DNA of 64,000 nucleotides. Origin: Prorocentrum cordatum. Lineage: Eukaryota > Sar > Dinophyceae > Prorocentrales > Prorocentraceae. The notes beneath the pieces are model-generated. The model had not been told where the DNA came from and did no database searches. It was given only the letters and a program-made list of their open reading frames with translations. Both the position numbers and the translations under genes were made by a program. Where the stretch lies: NCBI GenBank assembly GCA_963575745.1, contig CAUYUJ010016287.1, positions 123,501 through 187,500 on the forward strand, given 5' to 3'. This document shows, piece by piece, positions 22,861 through 34,641 of the stretch (within the stretch, counting starts at the first letter, position 1; the number at the start of each line of letters is the position of its first letter).

Positions 22861-24570
22861 TCCCCCTCCTCCCTTCTCTCCTCCTCCTCCTCCTACTCCT
22901 CCTCCCCCTCCCCCATTCCCTTTCCTTATGAACAACTCCTCCCTGTCGCACCCCGAGGCTAGTCGGAAGGGCGGACGGGGCGTTTCGCGTGGGACCTCCT
23001 TATCATTCATGATCCTGAAGCTAAAAGAATGGATACAACTTCACAGATGGAGGGCGAGTCACTTTCTAATTGTGACTCTCGCAGTAGCGCCGCGCACACT
23101 CGTCTTAAACATTTGCAAAAGTTCTACGGATTGGGGGGAAAGAGCCGTTTTCAAAATGTGGCCCTCGCCTAAGCGCCGCGCACACTCGTCGTAAAAATGT
23201 TCAGGAGATTCACGGATTGAGGGCGGCTCCTTTCAAAATGTGGCTCTCGCCTTACGCCGCACACATTCGACTTGAACATCTGCAAGAATATCACGGATCC
23301 CCATGGTGAGCGTACAAGAAACTACGTTTCGGAACTATGCAGGATTGTCAGGGCGCAAAATGTACGTTGATTCGGGCTGTTGAAACCCCAGGAATGGTGT
23401 TCTGACGCTATTCAGGATCGTCAGGACGTAACAGTCAGGTTGATTCGTGGCGTTGGAGTCCCAAGCATGGTGCTTTGGCACGCTTCTGGATCTTCAAACG
23501 GTGGGGCACTTTCCTCCGTGGAAATGAATCCTTGTAGGGGCCTATGGAGAGGGGACCTCGAGGGAGGAAGTATTATAGTGCGTCTTGGGTTTACTCTGGT
23601 CCTCCTCCTCATCCTCCTCATCATCCTCTTCCTCCTCCTCCTCCTCCTCCTCCTCCTCCTCCTTCTCCTCCATCCCCGCTCCTGGTGAATAATTCCTCCT
23701 GGCCCCCATCCCCAGACGTGTCGGTAAGGCGGGTCGGGCGTGTCGCATGAGATCTCCTCACCGCTGATGATCCTGAAACTTGAAATTCGCAACACCTTCA
23801 CGGATGAAAGCCAGCTGGTTTTCAAAAGGTAGCGCCACGCACATTCGTCTTCGAAAGTTGCAACAACTTCGCGGATGCAGGGCGAACCGTTTTCAAAATG
23901 TGGCTCTCGCTTTAGCGCCGCGCATATTCGCTCTCAAAGGTTATAGCAGCTTCGCAAATGGAGGGCGGGCCGTTATCAAAATGTTGCTCTCGCTTGAGCG
24001 CCGCGCACTTTCGCCTTAAAAGCTTGCAGCAGCGTCAAGGATGGAAAGCGTTTTCTCTTCAAATGTGGATATCGCCCTAGCGCCGCGCAAATTCGCTTTA
24101 GAACTTCGCAGCAGTTGTTCAAGGATGGAGGGCGATTCCTTCTCAACATTTGGCTCCCGTCTCAGTGCCGCGCACCTTCGTCTTGAAAGTGTGCAACAGT
24201 TTCACCGATTCGTACGGTTGAAGTCCCAAGACTGGCTGTCTGAAACGATGAAGTACGCAACAGACAGATTGGCTCGCGGCGCTGAAGTCCCAGGAAAGGT
24301 TTTCTGGCACGATCGAGGACCGTCAGGACGCAACAGCCACGATGGTTTGCGGCGCTGATGTCCCTAGGCATGGTGGTCGGGCACGATCTGCGGATTCTTA
24401 GGCGTTTGTCTTCCAATGGGGCACTTCCCACAATGCAAGTTATTACATAATCTATGAAGAAGGTACTTGCACAGAGAGTCCTTTGCAACATCGTTGATAC
24501 ATTTTGGGCTCACACTGGCCCTCCTCCTCCTCCTCCTGGTCTTCTTCCTCCTCCTCATCCACCTCCTCCT
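22861..24570 (+). repeat. Composite TCC/84-bp-array repeat, two tandem copies
   Basis: Unit 1: TCC tract (22865-22910), conserved module with TCGCACCCCGAGG, GGGCGTTTCGCGTGGGACCTCC (22945-23010), degenerate ~80-bp array (23040-23290), linker (23300-23570). Unit 2: TCC tract (23600-23670), module (23695-23770), array of about five units (23780-24200), linker (24200-24480), then the next TCC tract. The cyclic order TCC, module, array, linker, TCC shows true tandem units of roughly 0.8-0.9 kb. Confidence 0.88.
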
Positions 24571-25310
24571 CGTCATCCTCCTCCTGCCTCCATGTCCCGT
24601 TCCTCGCCCTCCTCGTCATCCTCCTGCTCGTCCTCCTCCTCCTCCTTGTCCTCCACCTCCTCCTCCTCCCTCCTCCCCCTCCTCCGCCTCCTCCTCCCCC
24701 TCCGCCTCCTCTTCCGCCGCCTCCTCCTCCCCCTCCTCCTCCTCCTCCTCCTCCTCCTCCTCCTCCTCCTCCTCCTCCTCCTCCTCCTCTTTCTCCTCCT
24801 CGTCCTCCTCCTCCTCCTCGTCCTCCTCCTCCTCCTCCTCCTCCTCCGCCGCCTCCTCCTCCCCCCCTCCTCCTTTTGAGGGCCGCGTCCTCCGCGCCAG
24901 TGACGAACGTGCTGCCCCGGGCCGCCTGCTCGGAGGGGAGAGGGGGGGGGGCGCGGGGAGGGGGGCGGCGCAGACCCCGCAAGAGAGGAATCTGTGGGAG
25001 GGGAAATGAAGGGAGAGGACAGGAGAGGGGAGGGGGGGAGGAGAAGGAGGAGGAGGAGGAGGAGGAGAAAGGGAGGATGAGGAGGAGGAGGAGGAGGAGG
25101 CGAAAAAGGAGGAGAAGGAGGAAGAGACGGAAGGGAAGGAAGCGCGACGGGAGGGAGAGAAGAGGCGGCGCAGGAGGGGGAGGAGGACGAAGAGGAGGAG
25201 GAGGAGGAGGAGGAGGAGAAGGAGGAGGAAAAAGAGGAGGAGGAGGAGGAGGAGGAGGAGCAGCACGACGACGAGGAGAAAGAGGAGGACGAGGAGGAAG
25301 GACGAAGGAT
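24510..25310. repeat. TCC then GGA microsatellite blocks
   Basis: TCC-rich 24515-24870, a GC-rich centre (24870-25010), then GGA-rich 25015-25310. The opposite polarity of the two blocks makes the whole a loose inverted repeat. Confidence 0.9.
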
Positions 25311-26385
25311 GGCAAGCCCACCACGGGCCTGAAAACACCTGCCGCGTCGCAGAAGGAGCAAACGAACGAGATGCACCCCCAAGAGCCTGCCGACGGGGAG
25401 AGCCCACGCGGGACGGGGAGCCCGCATGAGGCCGTGGACGCCACCGCGCTCAACGCCCCGCCCAGCAGCCAGCAGCCGCTCCCCGAGCGGGCGGCATCGA
25501 CAGGCCAGCCGCAACGACCACGGCCTTCGGCAGGGAGGAGGGCGGACGTCGGAACGCGGGGACGGCCGATCCACCCAGCGGCAGGGCGGCGCCGACCGCA
25601 CCAGCTGCACCCACAGGCCCGGCCGAACTCGGCCGGCACGCTCCAGGGTCTGCAGCCAAGACGTCCACGACCGAGGAGAGGATGGAGGGGCAGGGAGCTC
25701 CAGAGGCCCAGGAGGCGGTGCACTGAGCTGACGACCGCCTGCACAGACCACCCAGACATGCCGTGCTCGAAGCCAGGCGGGAGACCGACTGGCAGCGCGC
25801 CGTGGGAGACCAAGGGTAAGACCAGTCACGCGTGGATTTCAACCCAAAAGATGCACACCTCGTAAATGGTAACAGCCAAAGCACCCCACGAAAGTGTCAA
25901 ACAAAAAACACCAGCGCCGCCACCGCGCCCACCCCGTCGTTCCGAACCCAGGGGTAGCCGTGGCTCGCGGGGAAGAGCAGGAAGGCCCTGCGCGAGCCGC
26001 CCAGGAGCTGCCGCCACAGGGCGACATGAGCGATGCATCCTCAGGAACGCACACCTCCAAGAAGAGGTGGCCGAGGACCCACGAGACCGACGCTTCGAGA
26101 ACCACGACCGATCCAGCTGCACCCCCCGAAGGCGAACCACACCAGGCGGCTGATGCCCACGAGCAGCACCTGAACATCACCGTAGCGAAAACCCCGACGA
26201 TCACAGAACCAGACATCCGACGTGGCGTTGTTTTCACAACGCGGCCCGACAGCGGCGCTCAGGCGGGCACAGTCTTCATTGGTCCAGCCCCAGGGCGCGC
26301 GCGCACGCAAGGAAGGGCACGAGAGGCTCAAGCCCGCAGCGCCCGCCACGCTTTAGCACATGCCACTCGAGCCAAAGCGACTACG
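25311..26385 (+). other. Open, non-repetitive stretch of uncertain coding status
   Basis: Plus-strand frames to 25863 (KPTTGLKTPAASQKEQTNEM...) and 25894-26385 (VVPNPGVAVARGEEQEGPAR..., DIRRGVVFTTRPDSGAQAG) lack repeats and are separated by a single stop. They are rich in Pro, Arg, Ala and Gln, as GC-rich noncoding DNA would also give. No domain, signal or splice pattern is evident. Confidence 0.2.
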
Positions 26386-27115
26386 GAGGAGGAGGAGGAG
26401 GAGGAGAAGGAGAGGGACGGAGAAACGGAGGAGGAGGAGGAGGAGACGGAGAACGAGAAAGGGGGAGGAGAGGGATGATGATGATGAGGAGGAGGAGGAG
26501 GAGGAGGAGGAGAAGGAGGAGGAGGAGGAGGAGGAGGAGGAGGAGGAGGAGGAGGGGGAGGAGGAGGAGGAGGGGGAGGGAGGAGGAGGAGGAGCAAGGG
26601 CCCAGCAGCGAAAAGGGCAAGTCTGGGCTGCAGAGGAGGCGGCCGACGTGCTGTTACGGGCCACCGCCGCGCTCGTCCCACTGGAGCGCGCCTGGGGTGG
26701 CCAGGCGCCGGCGGGCGCGGGCGGCCCAGCACCGCGCACCTGACCGCGGGCAACTGGGACGCCGCGCATGATCAGGAGGAGGAAGGGACGGGGGGGGGAG
26801 GACGAGGAGGAGGAGAAAGGACGAGGAGGAGGAGAAAGGACGAGGAGGAGGACGAGGAGGAGGAGAAAGGACGAGGAGGATGATGGGACGGGGGGGGAGG
26901 ACGAGGAGGAGGAGGAAGGAGAAACGCAGGGGGGGAAGGAGGAGGACAAGGAGGAGGAGCGAGGAGGGCTGGCGGCAGGAGCAGGAAGAGGGGGGAGGCG
27001 GCGCATCCTGGGTCTCCAGGGCGTCCTCCTCGCCCTTCGCACCTGCAGTGGCGCCGAGAGGGGGGGAAACGAAGGACGGACGGAGCGAAGTTGAGGAGGA
27101 GGAGGAGGGCGACGC
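26386..27115. repeat. GGA microsatellite tracts
   Basis: GGA/GAG tracts at 26386-26600 and 26770-26990 separated by a GC-rich spacer. Confidence 0.93.
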
Positions 27116-27260
27116 TCGGAGTGAGCTTCCAGCCAACAATGCTGGCAACACGATGTGTTGCCCGCGAGCCGGCCAGTTCGGAGTGCGGCTTCCTGGTAGC
27201 AACGCTGGCAACGCGAAGTTCAGCCGAATCGAGCCAGCAAGCTCGAAGTAAACTTCCCAC
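27116..27260. repeat. Short degenerate ~64-bp tandem pair
   Basis: AGCTTCCAGCCAACAATGCTGG (27126) is echoed by GGCTTCCTGGTAGCAACGCTGG (27185) and AAACTTCCCACCAGCTG (27250). Confidence 0.55.
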
Positions 27261-27295
27261 CAGCTGTGTTTTCAGCCCCGCTTCCTGCTGGACGC

Positions 27296-27299
27296 AAGC

Positions 27300-27346
<47 letters not shown>

Positions 27347-28060
27347 GCATCATCATCATCATCATCATCATCATCTTCATCATCTTCATCATCCTCATCC
27401 TCATCCTCATCCTCATCCTCATCCTCATCATCCTCATCATCATCCTCATCATCAGCAGCAGCATCAGCATCAGCATCATCATCATCATCAGCAGCATCAT
27501 CAGCAGCAACATCATCACCATCATCATCATCACCACCATCAGCATCAACAACATCAACATCAGCATCAGCATCATCATCAGAATCAGCATCATCATCACC
27601 ACCATAATCATCCTCGTCACCATCATAATCATCATCAGCAGCATCATCGTCATCATCGTCATCATCATCAGCATCAGCAGCAGCAGCATCTGCATCATCA
27701 TCATAATCAGCAGCAGCACCACCATCATCCTCATCATCATCCTCATTATCATCGTCATCATCATCACCATCACCATCATGCTCATCACCATCAGGAGCAA
27801 CATCAACATCAGCATCAGCATCGTCATCATCGTACCTATAATCCTCATCATCAGCAGCAGCATCATTATCCTCCTCCGCATCCTCATCCTCATCCTCCTC
27901 CTCATCATCATGATCGTCCGTACCCTCACCCCCACTATAATCATCATCAGCAGCAGCACCACCACCATCTGCATCAGCATCATCATCATCGTCATCAGCA
28001 TCAGCATCATCATCGTTGTCGTCGTCGCCATCATCACCGCCATCTATCACCAGCCAACAG
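27296..28060. repeat. Long ATC microsatellite (~0.76 kb)
   Basis: ATC with CTC, AGC and CGT patches. Confidence 0.97.
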
Positions 28061-28734
28061 TCATCAGCAACATCATACTCGCAATCCGCATCGCCGTCCT
28101 CGGCAATATCACCATCCTACGGCCCTCCTCCTTCTGTTCCGCCCCCTCCTGCGCAGATCGCCCCTCTCGAGAACATCTGGGGCCCAGGCACATGGCCCAC
28201 GGCGCCCTGCTGCACGAGACCGCCCGCACGTGTAGACAAGAAGCAGGGTAAGAAGGATAAGCATGCCACAAGATGGACCATCTGTGCAAACGCCACACGA
28301 TGGAGGGACAAAGAGACCGAAGTCCCCAGCGTCCTCATAATCCTCCTCACCCTCAACACCACGGGAAATTCGCCGCACGATGTAGAGCACGTCCAGAGGA
28401 AGCCCGCAATACAGGGGCGCAGCGGGGAGCGCGGGAGGAAAGTGTGGCGCGCAAAAGCTGCGGAGGCCTCAGGAGGGGAGGGGAGGGGGAGGGGATGGAA
28501 GAGAAGGGGAAGGGGCTTCTGCAGCAGGCGCGGAGGCGGGAAGAGAGGAGAGGGGGGGACAAGAACTGAGGAGGCGAGAGGAGGCGAGGAGAAAAAGAGA
28601 GGGGAGGGAACGGGATGGAAGAGATTCGCATCGTCGCGTGGGGTGGAGGTCTCTCATCGTCGCGAATCGTTTTCGATCTACCCCTGTCGGCACTCAATGG
28701 CAAGATCTCGCCGCCGCCACTACCTGTGTGACGC
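28061..28734. other. Spacer 3' of the secreted-protein gene
   Basis: No gene recognised. Positions 28430-28640 are purine-rich. This should include the 3' untranslated region of the gene at 28735-29115. Confidence 0.4.
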
Positions 28735-29115
28735 TCAGCAGCTCAGAGTGAAGCTGCCGAGCCACCCGTCCGCGACGGTACCACTCAAGGAGATGGTCTC
28801 GCAGTTGGTAGTGTACTCGGCCGAACTGTGCTCGATGATCTGTGCCTTGTAGTCGTGGTGCTCACTGCAGGTCATGCGAGACAGGACCAGCTTGCCAGGG
28901 CCGCAGAACTTCACCGACTTCACGCCCCCGTTCTGCATCATTTTGCACTTCCCGTCCTCCGTGACGATCTCCGAGAACTCGGACGTGCCCGCGGCGTCTT
29001 CGGACGTCGACGCAGAGATGGTGGTCTGCTGGCCGCAGACGAACCTGGAGTGCGTCACAGCGCCGTGCGTGCAGCCCACGAGGAGGGCGAGGGCCACGAG
29101 CGCGCGGAACGCCAT
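28735..29115 (-). CDS. Small secreted six-cysteine protein, function unknown
   Basis: A single-exon 126-residue protein starting at the ATG at 29115, in context CAGCACCATGGC. Residues 1-20 (MAFRALVALALLVGCTHGAV) are a textbook signal peptide with likely cleavage after HG-A or nearby. The mature part has six cysteines (FVCGQ, GKCKM, KFCGPG, MTCSE, TNCET, LSC at the very end), which could form three disulfides. It has no charged-repeat bias, ends in TGA at 28735 and is unlike all neighbouring compositional frames. The frame is open upstream to 29307, but that part is low-complexity Pro/Ser. A CTGCAG acceptor 15 nt before the ATG could be the spliced-leader trans-splice site. Family not recognised. 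Confidence 0.82.
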   Translation of the reverse strand: MAFRALVALALLVGCTHGAVTHSRFVCGQQTTISASTSEDAAGTSEFSEIVTEDGKCKMMQNGGVKSVKFCGPGKLVLSRMTCSEHHDYKAQIIEHSSAEYTTNCETISLSGTVADGWLGSFTLSC

Positions 29116-30440
29116 GGTGCTGGCAGGCTCTGCAGTGGGGGCGGGTGCCGGCGTGAAGGCGCGGGCGCTCTTGAAGCTGGACCACGTTGGGCACGGGACG
29201 AGCGAAGAGGAACTGGGGGCGTGGGCGAGCGCGGTGGGGGGAAAGTGTGGAAGGAGAACCGATGATGGCCTGGATCCCTGGCACCAGTCCCGGTCGAGTG
29301 GTATCAACCCCCGCTTGGGGAACGAATTCCAGCGCCATTCAGCTACTGGGAGCGTCTCAGCGTCACCACGAGCCTCTGCAGAACCTCTTGAGAGCCTATG
29401 AAGACTTGCAGACTATGCGGGGGTTCGTGAGCGAATCCATTGGGAAACCCTGAGGCACCGCAGCGAACCATTGGGAAACTATAGAAGGGTAGTCAACCAT
29501 AAAATTCTTCAGCACTGCGAACTCAAGGACAACACATGGGCTCACGCTCCCAAAGCCACCACCCCTCGCAAAGAAACAACATGTCCGCGTTCCCAGGGCG
29601 ACGGTCCCTCCGAAGGGGGAAGCGTTGGTCTACGTTCCACCCCTGCGTAAAAAAAAAACAACAAAGACAGAAACAAACAATTGCGGGCCCGCGCTCCCGA
29701 TGCCGCGACCCCGAATAGAAGACAGAAAAACCAGCAGCGTTCATGACGGATCTCGCCCACGTCCACAGTCAAGTCCAGGCCAGCCTCGGCAAAGCGGGCG
29801 ACGGGTTGGCTCCACACACGGATGAAACAGAACGACGCGAGGGCGAAGCAGGAAAGGGGGATGAGAAGAGCGGCGGCGACGGCGACGGCGACGGGCCTCC
29901 CTCCCTCCCTCCCTCCAGAAGCAGGCAATGGCCTCGTCGGTCGCGGGCGAAGCAGGAGAAAAGCATGATCAGCTACATTGCTGCTGGGGACAGCTCGAGC
30001 AAGAAGGCAGTTCAGCTGGGCCCGTCGGTGCGAGAAGGACGGAAGCAGGAGCGAAGTGTCATCAGCTACCACGCTGGGATCCATCCGCGCGCGAAGTGGC
30101 CTGGGATGCGACGTCTTGCAGGGCAGGCCAAAGGGATAAGTAACAGGGGGGCCCACACCGTCTGCCACCATGCGTGCAGGGCTGAGGTTGGCGCCCACCT
30201 CACGAAAAGGCCCTTGTGAGACCAAACCTAAGCCCTTGTGAGACCAAACCTCATCGCCCAGGACAGGCCTGGGGGGAAGGGAAGCATATTTCGCCACGAT
30301 TTGGTCGCGCGTCGGTTGCAAGCTGCACCCAAGCTGTATCCAAGCTATGCCCAAGCTATATCCAAGCTATATCATCCCTGCCTCTTGGTGAGCGTTCGGG
30401 TTGCGCACAGACCGCCGCTCAAGTAGTCCCAGCTGGCCTC
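29116..30440. other. Spacer without recognised gene
   Basis: Mixed composition. Short repeats include 'CCCTTGTGAGACCAAACCT' twice (about 30210 and 30231) and a run of AAGCTAT units (30320-30378). No gene is supported. Confidence 0.45.
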
Positions 30441-30444
30441 CTCA

Positions 30445-30546
30445 GGCCCCCCGAGTAGTCCAGGACGGACTCGACACCCTAACTCAGGGGCGCCGCCGGA
30501 GGCGGCGCCAGGGTGTTGGGACCGTCCCCGACTACTCGGTGGGCCT
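30445..30546. repeat. Foldback element with CCGAGTAGTC arms
   Basis: CCGAGTAGTCCAGGACGG (30451) pairs with the inverted CCGTCCCCGACTACTCGG (about 30522-30539). Inside are ACACCCT / AGGGTGT and a GCGCCGCC TCC-type GC hairpin. About 102 bp in total. The core hairpin resembles that of the three-stem family. Confidence 0.8.
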
Positions 30547-31190
30547 GTGCAGGCCAGGCAGGACGACCTGAGCGTGCTGTACGCGCGCAACCCGAAGCCT
30601 TGCCATGCCGCCTCCCACCTTCCTCCTCCAAGGGCGCCCCTCCCCCCAGGGGGAACGAGAAGGATGGGGAGGAGTCGGAGCCGAACCGCGAAGCGCGAAG
30701 CGCGAATAACTTCGCGCCCTCGAGGGCGCCCTTGCTCCTCCCACCCGCCAACCCGCTTCCCTCCCCACACCCCCTGCGCTCCCCACGGCGGACTGCCGCA
30801 CCCTCGCCCGCGAGCTGCCCGTGCAGGTCCCGCAGCTCGCCCACCAGGCGCCTCGGGGGGGCGCGGGCACGCCGCCGCCGGGATCGCGGCCCCGCTCAGG
30901 GGGGGTATCGCCCTCGCGGTCCTCCTCCTCTTCCTCCTCCTCCTCCTCCTCCTCCTCCTTCTCCTCCTCCTCCTCCTCCTCCTCTTCCTCCTCATCCTCC
31001 TCCTCATCATCATCATCATCGCCATCAGCATCAGCAGCAGCATCATCATCAGCATCAGAAGCATCATCATCAGCAGCATCAGCATCATCATCCTCATCCT
31101 CTTCCTCCTCCTGCTCATCCTCCTCATCCTCCTCATCTTCCTCGTCCTCCTCCTCTTCATCCTCCTCCTCCCACTGCTCCCCCTCCGCTC
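30547..31190. repeat. GC-rich spacer and TCC/ATC microsatellite
   Basis: TCC tract 30918-31000, ATC 31000-31095, then TCC/ATC mixed to 31180. No gene is seen in 30547-30917. Confidence 0.85.
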
Positions 31191-31194
31191 CTTT

Positions 31195-31280
31195 TCCTTG
31201 AAATAAGTCCTGTCTGTCGCACCCCCAGACGTGTTGGTAGGGCAGGCTGGGCGTTTCGTCTGAGACTTCCTCACCATCTT
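31195..31280 (+). repeat. Solo conserved module of the composite repeat
   Basis: TCGCACCCCCAGACGTGTTGG, then GGGCAGGCTGGGCGTTTCG and CTGAGACTTCCTCACCAT, preceded by a TCC tract as in full copies. The ~84-bp array does not follow. Confidence 0.8.
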
Positions 31281-31750
31281 GGCAGCGAGAAGGAAGGAGG
31301 ACCCCATGAATGAGTTGGGAGGAATCGGGGCGAGCCACCTGCGACTAAAAACCGGAGAGTTGAAGCGGCAGTTGAGGGTGGCTGATGCGACAGGTGAAGC
31401 CGAGGTAGCAGTGGGGAGGGGAAGGCGCTGAGACACGTGGCGGTTGGCTTTGGCAGCGCAACGGACGGCTAGGCGAACACGGCCGCTCTTGCCGCAAGCA
31501 GGGTGGCGTGAGGGCCTCTCCCCTCCCACCATAGGGCTCCCCACGGAACCGTTCCCTGTCCCACCCAGGGTGTCCGCTACCCGCCGAGGCGGACGGAGGG
31601 TGCCCAAGGGCGGAACAGGGAGCGGTTCGGGGGACTCACACCGGGGAAGGGAGGTTCACGACACACCTGGCGGCGGCCAGTGGAAGGACCCCCGCACACA
31701 CCTCGAAGACCCAACCTATCCCCGAAGGCGACAGAGGACGGCTAGTAAAG
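31281..31750. other. GC-rich spacer
   Basis: No gene recognised. Confidence 0.4.
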
Positions 31751-32150
31751 AGGTTGAGTCCTCCTCCTCCTCCTCCTCCTCCTCCTCATCCTCCTCCTCC
31801 GCCTCTACCTACTCCTCCACCTCTACCTACTCCTCCACCTCCTCCTCCTCCTCCTCCTCCTCCTCATCCTCCTCATCCTCCTCCTCCTCCTCTTCCTCCT
31901 CCACCTCATCCCCCTCCTCCTCCTCCTCCCTCCCTCCCTCCCCTCCCGTCCCCTCCCCCTCCCCTCCCCAACCCTACCCAAACCAACCCAACCATCCCCT
32001 CCCCCCCCTCCCCCTCCCCTCCCCTCCCCTCCCCACCCCTCCCACCCCTCCCCTCCCCTCCCCCTCCCTCCCTCCCTCCTCCTCCTCCTCCTCCTCCTCC
32101 TTCTCCTCCTCCTCCTCTCCTCCTCCTCCTCCTCTCCGCTCCCTCCCTTT
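31751..32150. repeat. TCC/CCCT-rich pyrimidine tract
   Basis: TCC units with ACCTCTACCTACTCC variants, then CCCTCCC and CCAACCC, then TCC again: about 400 bp of almost pure pyrimidine on the plus strand. Confidence 0.93.
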
Positions 32151-33125
32151 CTCTGCCAGAGCCTTTCTCCGCCGCAATCGCGACCCCGCGCGGGGGAGGG
32201 ATGAGCTTCTTGTTGGCGGCGCCCACCAGGGGGCGGCGCGAGGGGGGCAGCCTTCCAAGAAGGCCCAGGGGCTCCTTAGAGGGCAGGAGCCCTTCTCGGG
32301 ATGCCCTGCGGAGGCCTCCAACTGGGCTTCTCGGAAGCAAGGCGGGCTTCTGGGAAACGCCGTGCGGGCGCGGGGCGCTATGTGCAACTCCGGCGACACC
32401 CGCGCCGACCACCCCTGCAGGAGAGAGCAGTTCTTCGAGTCCAGGACCTGGCCACGCCACGCGCCACGATCCATCCCCTTGATCTACTCCTCGATGCTCG
32501 ATCCTCGGTCCTCGTCCCTCCCCCTCCTCCTTTCTGCCCCACGTGGACACCACCACGGGCAGCAGAACTGGAAGGGCCGCTGAAGCCGCGGCCACACTGC
32601 AATCAGCTGCAGATGGACCTGCGAGCGTAGCCAGAAGCTGCCCCGGGCCCGCTCGAGTAGAAGCCGCGCGGGGGGGGAGGGGGATTATGTAGCCGGTTCG
32701 GCTGGGGAGGGACACTGTCCCGCCTTCGGCCTGGCCTGTCCTTTCCTGTCATCCTCACCCTGCTCTTCCCTTCCTCCTCTCATGGGCTCCTCGCTTCTCA
32801 GCCCCTTACTTTCTCCTTGCTTGGCCCGCTTGTCTTTGTGGGTCCGGCTCTTGTCTGAACCAAAGTTACGCGGCTGGGGCTGCTCCGCCGGCGAATAGCT
32901 GGGCGCCCGTCGCCATCGTGTTTCCGATCCTTCGGGTCGAACAGGGCGCCAGCAGCTCGATCCTCGATCTTCGCTCCTCGGGTCGAACAGGGCGTTTGGC
33001 CTTCTGGCTCGATCCTCGATCCTCGAAGCTCAATGCTCGTCGCTCGTGGCGGCGGGCCTGGACGGGCGGCCGGCGGCCGACGGGGTGGAGGCCAGGCGGC
33101 GCGGCCGGGAGGCTCGAGTTCCCCT
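32151..33125. other. GC-rich spacer
   Basis: No gene recognised. A ~40-nt GATCCTCGATCCTCG-like motif repeats loosely at 32490-32520 and 32955-33040. Confidence 0.4.
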
Positions 33126-33343
33126 GAAATCCTCCTCCCCCTCCTCCTCCTCCTCCTCCTCCTCCTCCTCCTCCTCCTCCTCCTCCACCTCCTCCTCCCT
33201 CCTCCTCCTCCTCCTCCTCCTCCTCCTCCTCCTCCTCCTCCTCCTCCTCCTCCTCCTCCTCCTCCTCCTCCTCCTCCTCCTCCTCCTCCTCCTCCTCCTC
33301 CTCCTCCTCCTCCTCCTCCTCCTCCTCCTCCTCCTCACCTCCT
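33126..33343. repeat. Long near-pure CTC microsatellite
   Basis: About 70 CTC units with very few interruptions; the longest near-perfect trinucleotide tract in the window. Confidence 0.97.
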
Positions 33344-34145
33344 GCCCACAAGCTGCCGCCGGGGCGGCAAGGCGCCTCTCGTCGGTGCCCTTGGCGCCCG
33401 CGGCGAAGGGCACGCCGGGCCGGCCCTGGCCAGCCCGCCCCCCCCCCGCTTTCGAGGGATGGGGGTCCGCACTTTTCTGTTCGTCGCGGCGCGGCGGAGG
33501 CAAGCCGCTCGCGCGCCCTAACAGCTGGGCCGAAGCATACGAATTGCCAGGCAGAGAGAGAAAGAGAGAGAGAGAGGGAGCAGAGGGCAGCCTCGGAGCA
33601 AGGGAGAAGGGGGGAATGGCACTCACAGCACGAAGATCTTCGGCATGAGTGGCCGGTGCGGCCAGCCGTTGCTGAGGCGTCCTGGCAGTGGACGTGATGG
33701 GGGTCGGCACAAGAGAAGAACTGGAAATTGGGAGCAGGGGCGGGGATGATAGTAGGAGTTCGAGTACGGGGATCGACTACATAATGGATTAATGCGAAAA
33801 TTCACGATTTTGTCATCGAAGCTTGCCGTACAAAAAGATGTGCAATATTCGTAGATCTTCGAAGGTTGTACGCATTGTTCGTGGACTCAGCGAAAGTTTA
33901 AATTGGGGAGCAAATCAAGGCTGCAGTCGATCCCATACTCGAGGATAAGAGTCATGAGACTCGAAGGGCACGGATTGTGACAAAAGAGGCATGCGGATAG
34001 TCCTGGGAGCGGACATCTGAACTAAAGTATGAATATGAGTGGGTATTGGGAAGAGAAGTGTCGATGCCATGGCAATGGACACTCTAACAATCCGATCATT
34101 GAATTAAAGATGTGGTTTACATGTGTAAAACATGTTCTAAAAATG
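33344..34145. other. Spacer grading into lower-GC sequence
   Basis: GC-rich to 33700, then an AT-richer stretch with no recognised gene. Confidence 0.4.
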
Positions 34146-34230
34146 TTTCAAACACGTGTTTACATATATATATATATATATACATACATACATATATATA
34201 ACATGTGTGCTACATGTTTGAAACATGTGG
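34146..34230. repeat. TA/CATA repeat with inverted flanks
   Basis: TA and CATA units at 34163-34200. Left ATGTTTCAAACACGTGT and right ACATGTTTGAAACATGT are inverted copies, giving an AT-rich cruciform-capable element. Confidence 0.7.
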
Positions 34231-34641
34231 AAAGTATTTGGCAGCACGCTTCATCTCCATTAATCGACTTCCACAAGAAGAAAGGTGGAATAATGTGGAT
34301 GGGCGAACTTGAAGCAACACGAGCAGGAGTAGAAGCAACACCTGGAGCAGCAGGACCGATCGTAGCAGAAGTCAGAAGAGCGGGAATCGTCAAACAACTT
34401 ACCCCGACGGTAGGACCCCACATGAGAATCTGTTTAGCTTACCCTTTGCCCTTTTCTCCTCCCCCTGGCGGACACCCTCTCCTCTCGCCATCTGCACTGC
34501 CCTCTATTCCTCCTTCTATTTCTCTTCCTCCTTCTCCTCCTCCTCCTCCTCCTCCTCCTCCTCTTCCTCTCGCGCCACCTCCTCCTCGTCGTCGCCCTCC
34601 CCCATGCCCCTTCCCTCCTCATCCTCCTGCCTCTTCTCCAT

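Noticed and set aside
33030-33710. Long open frames of poly-Glu, poly-Pro, poly-Leu and poly-Arg in TCC/GGA tracts (here and at 13.8, 24.5-27.0, 31.7, 52, 58 kb)
   Set aside because: All frames on both strands are open because the trinucleotide has no stop in these phases; there are no domains or starts of interest.
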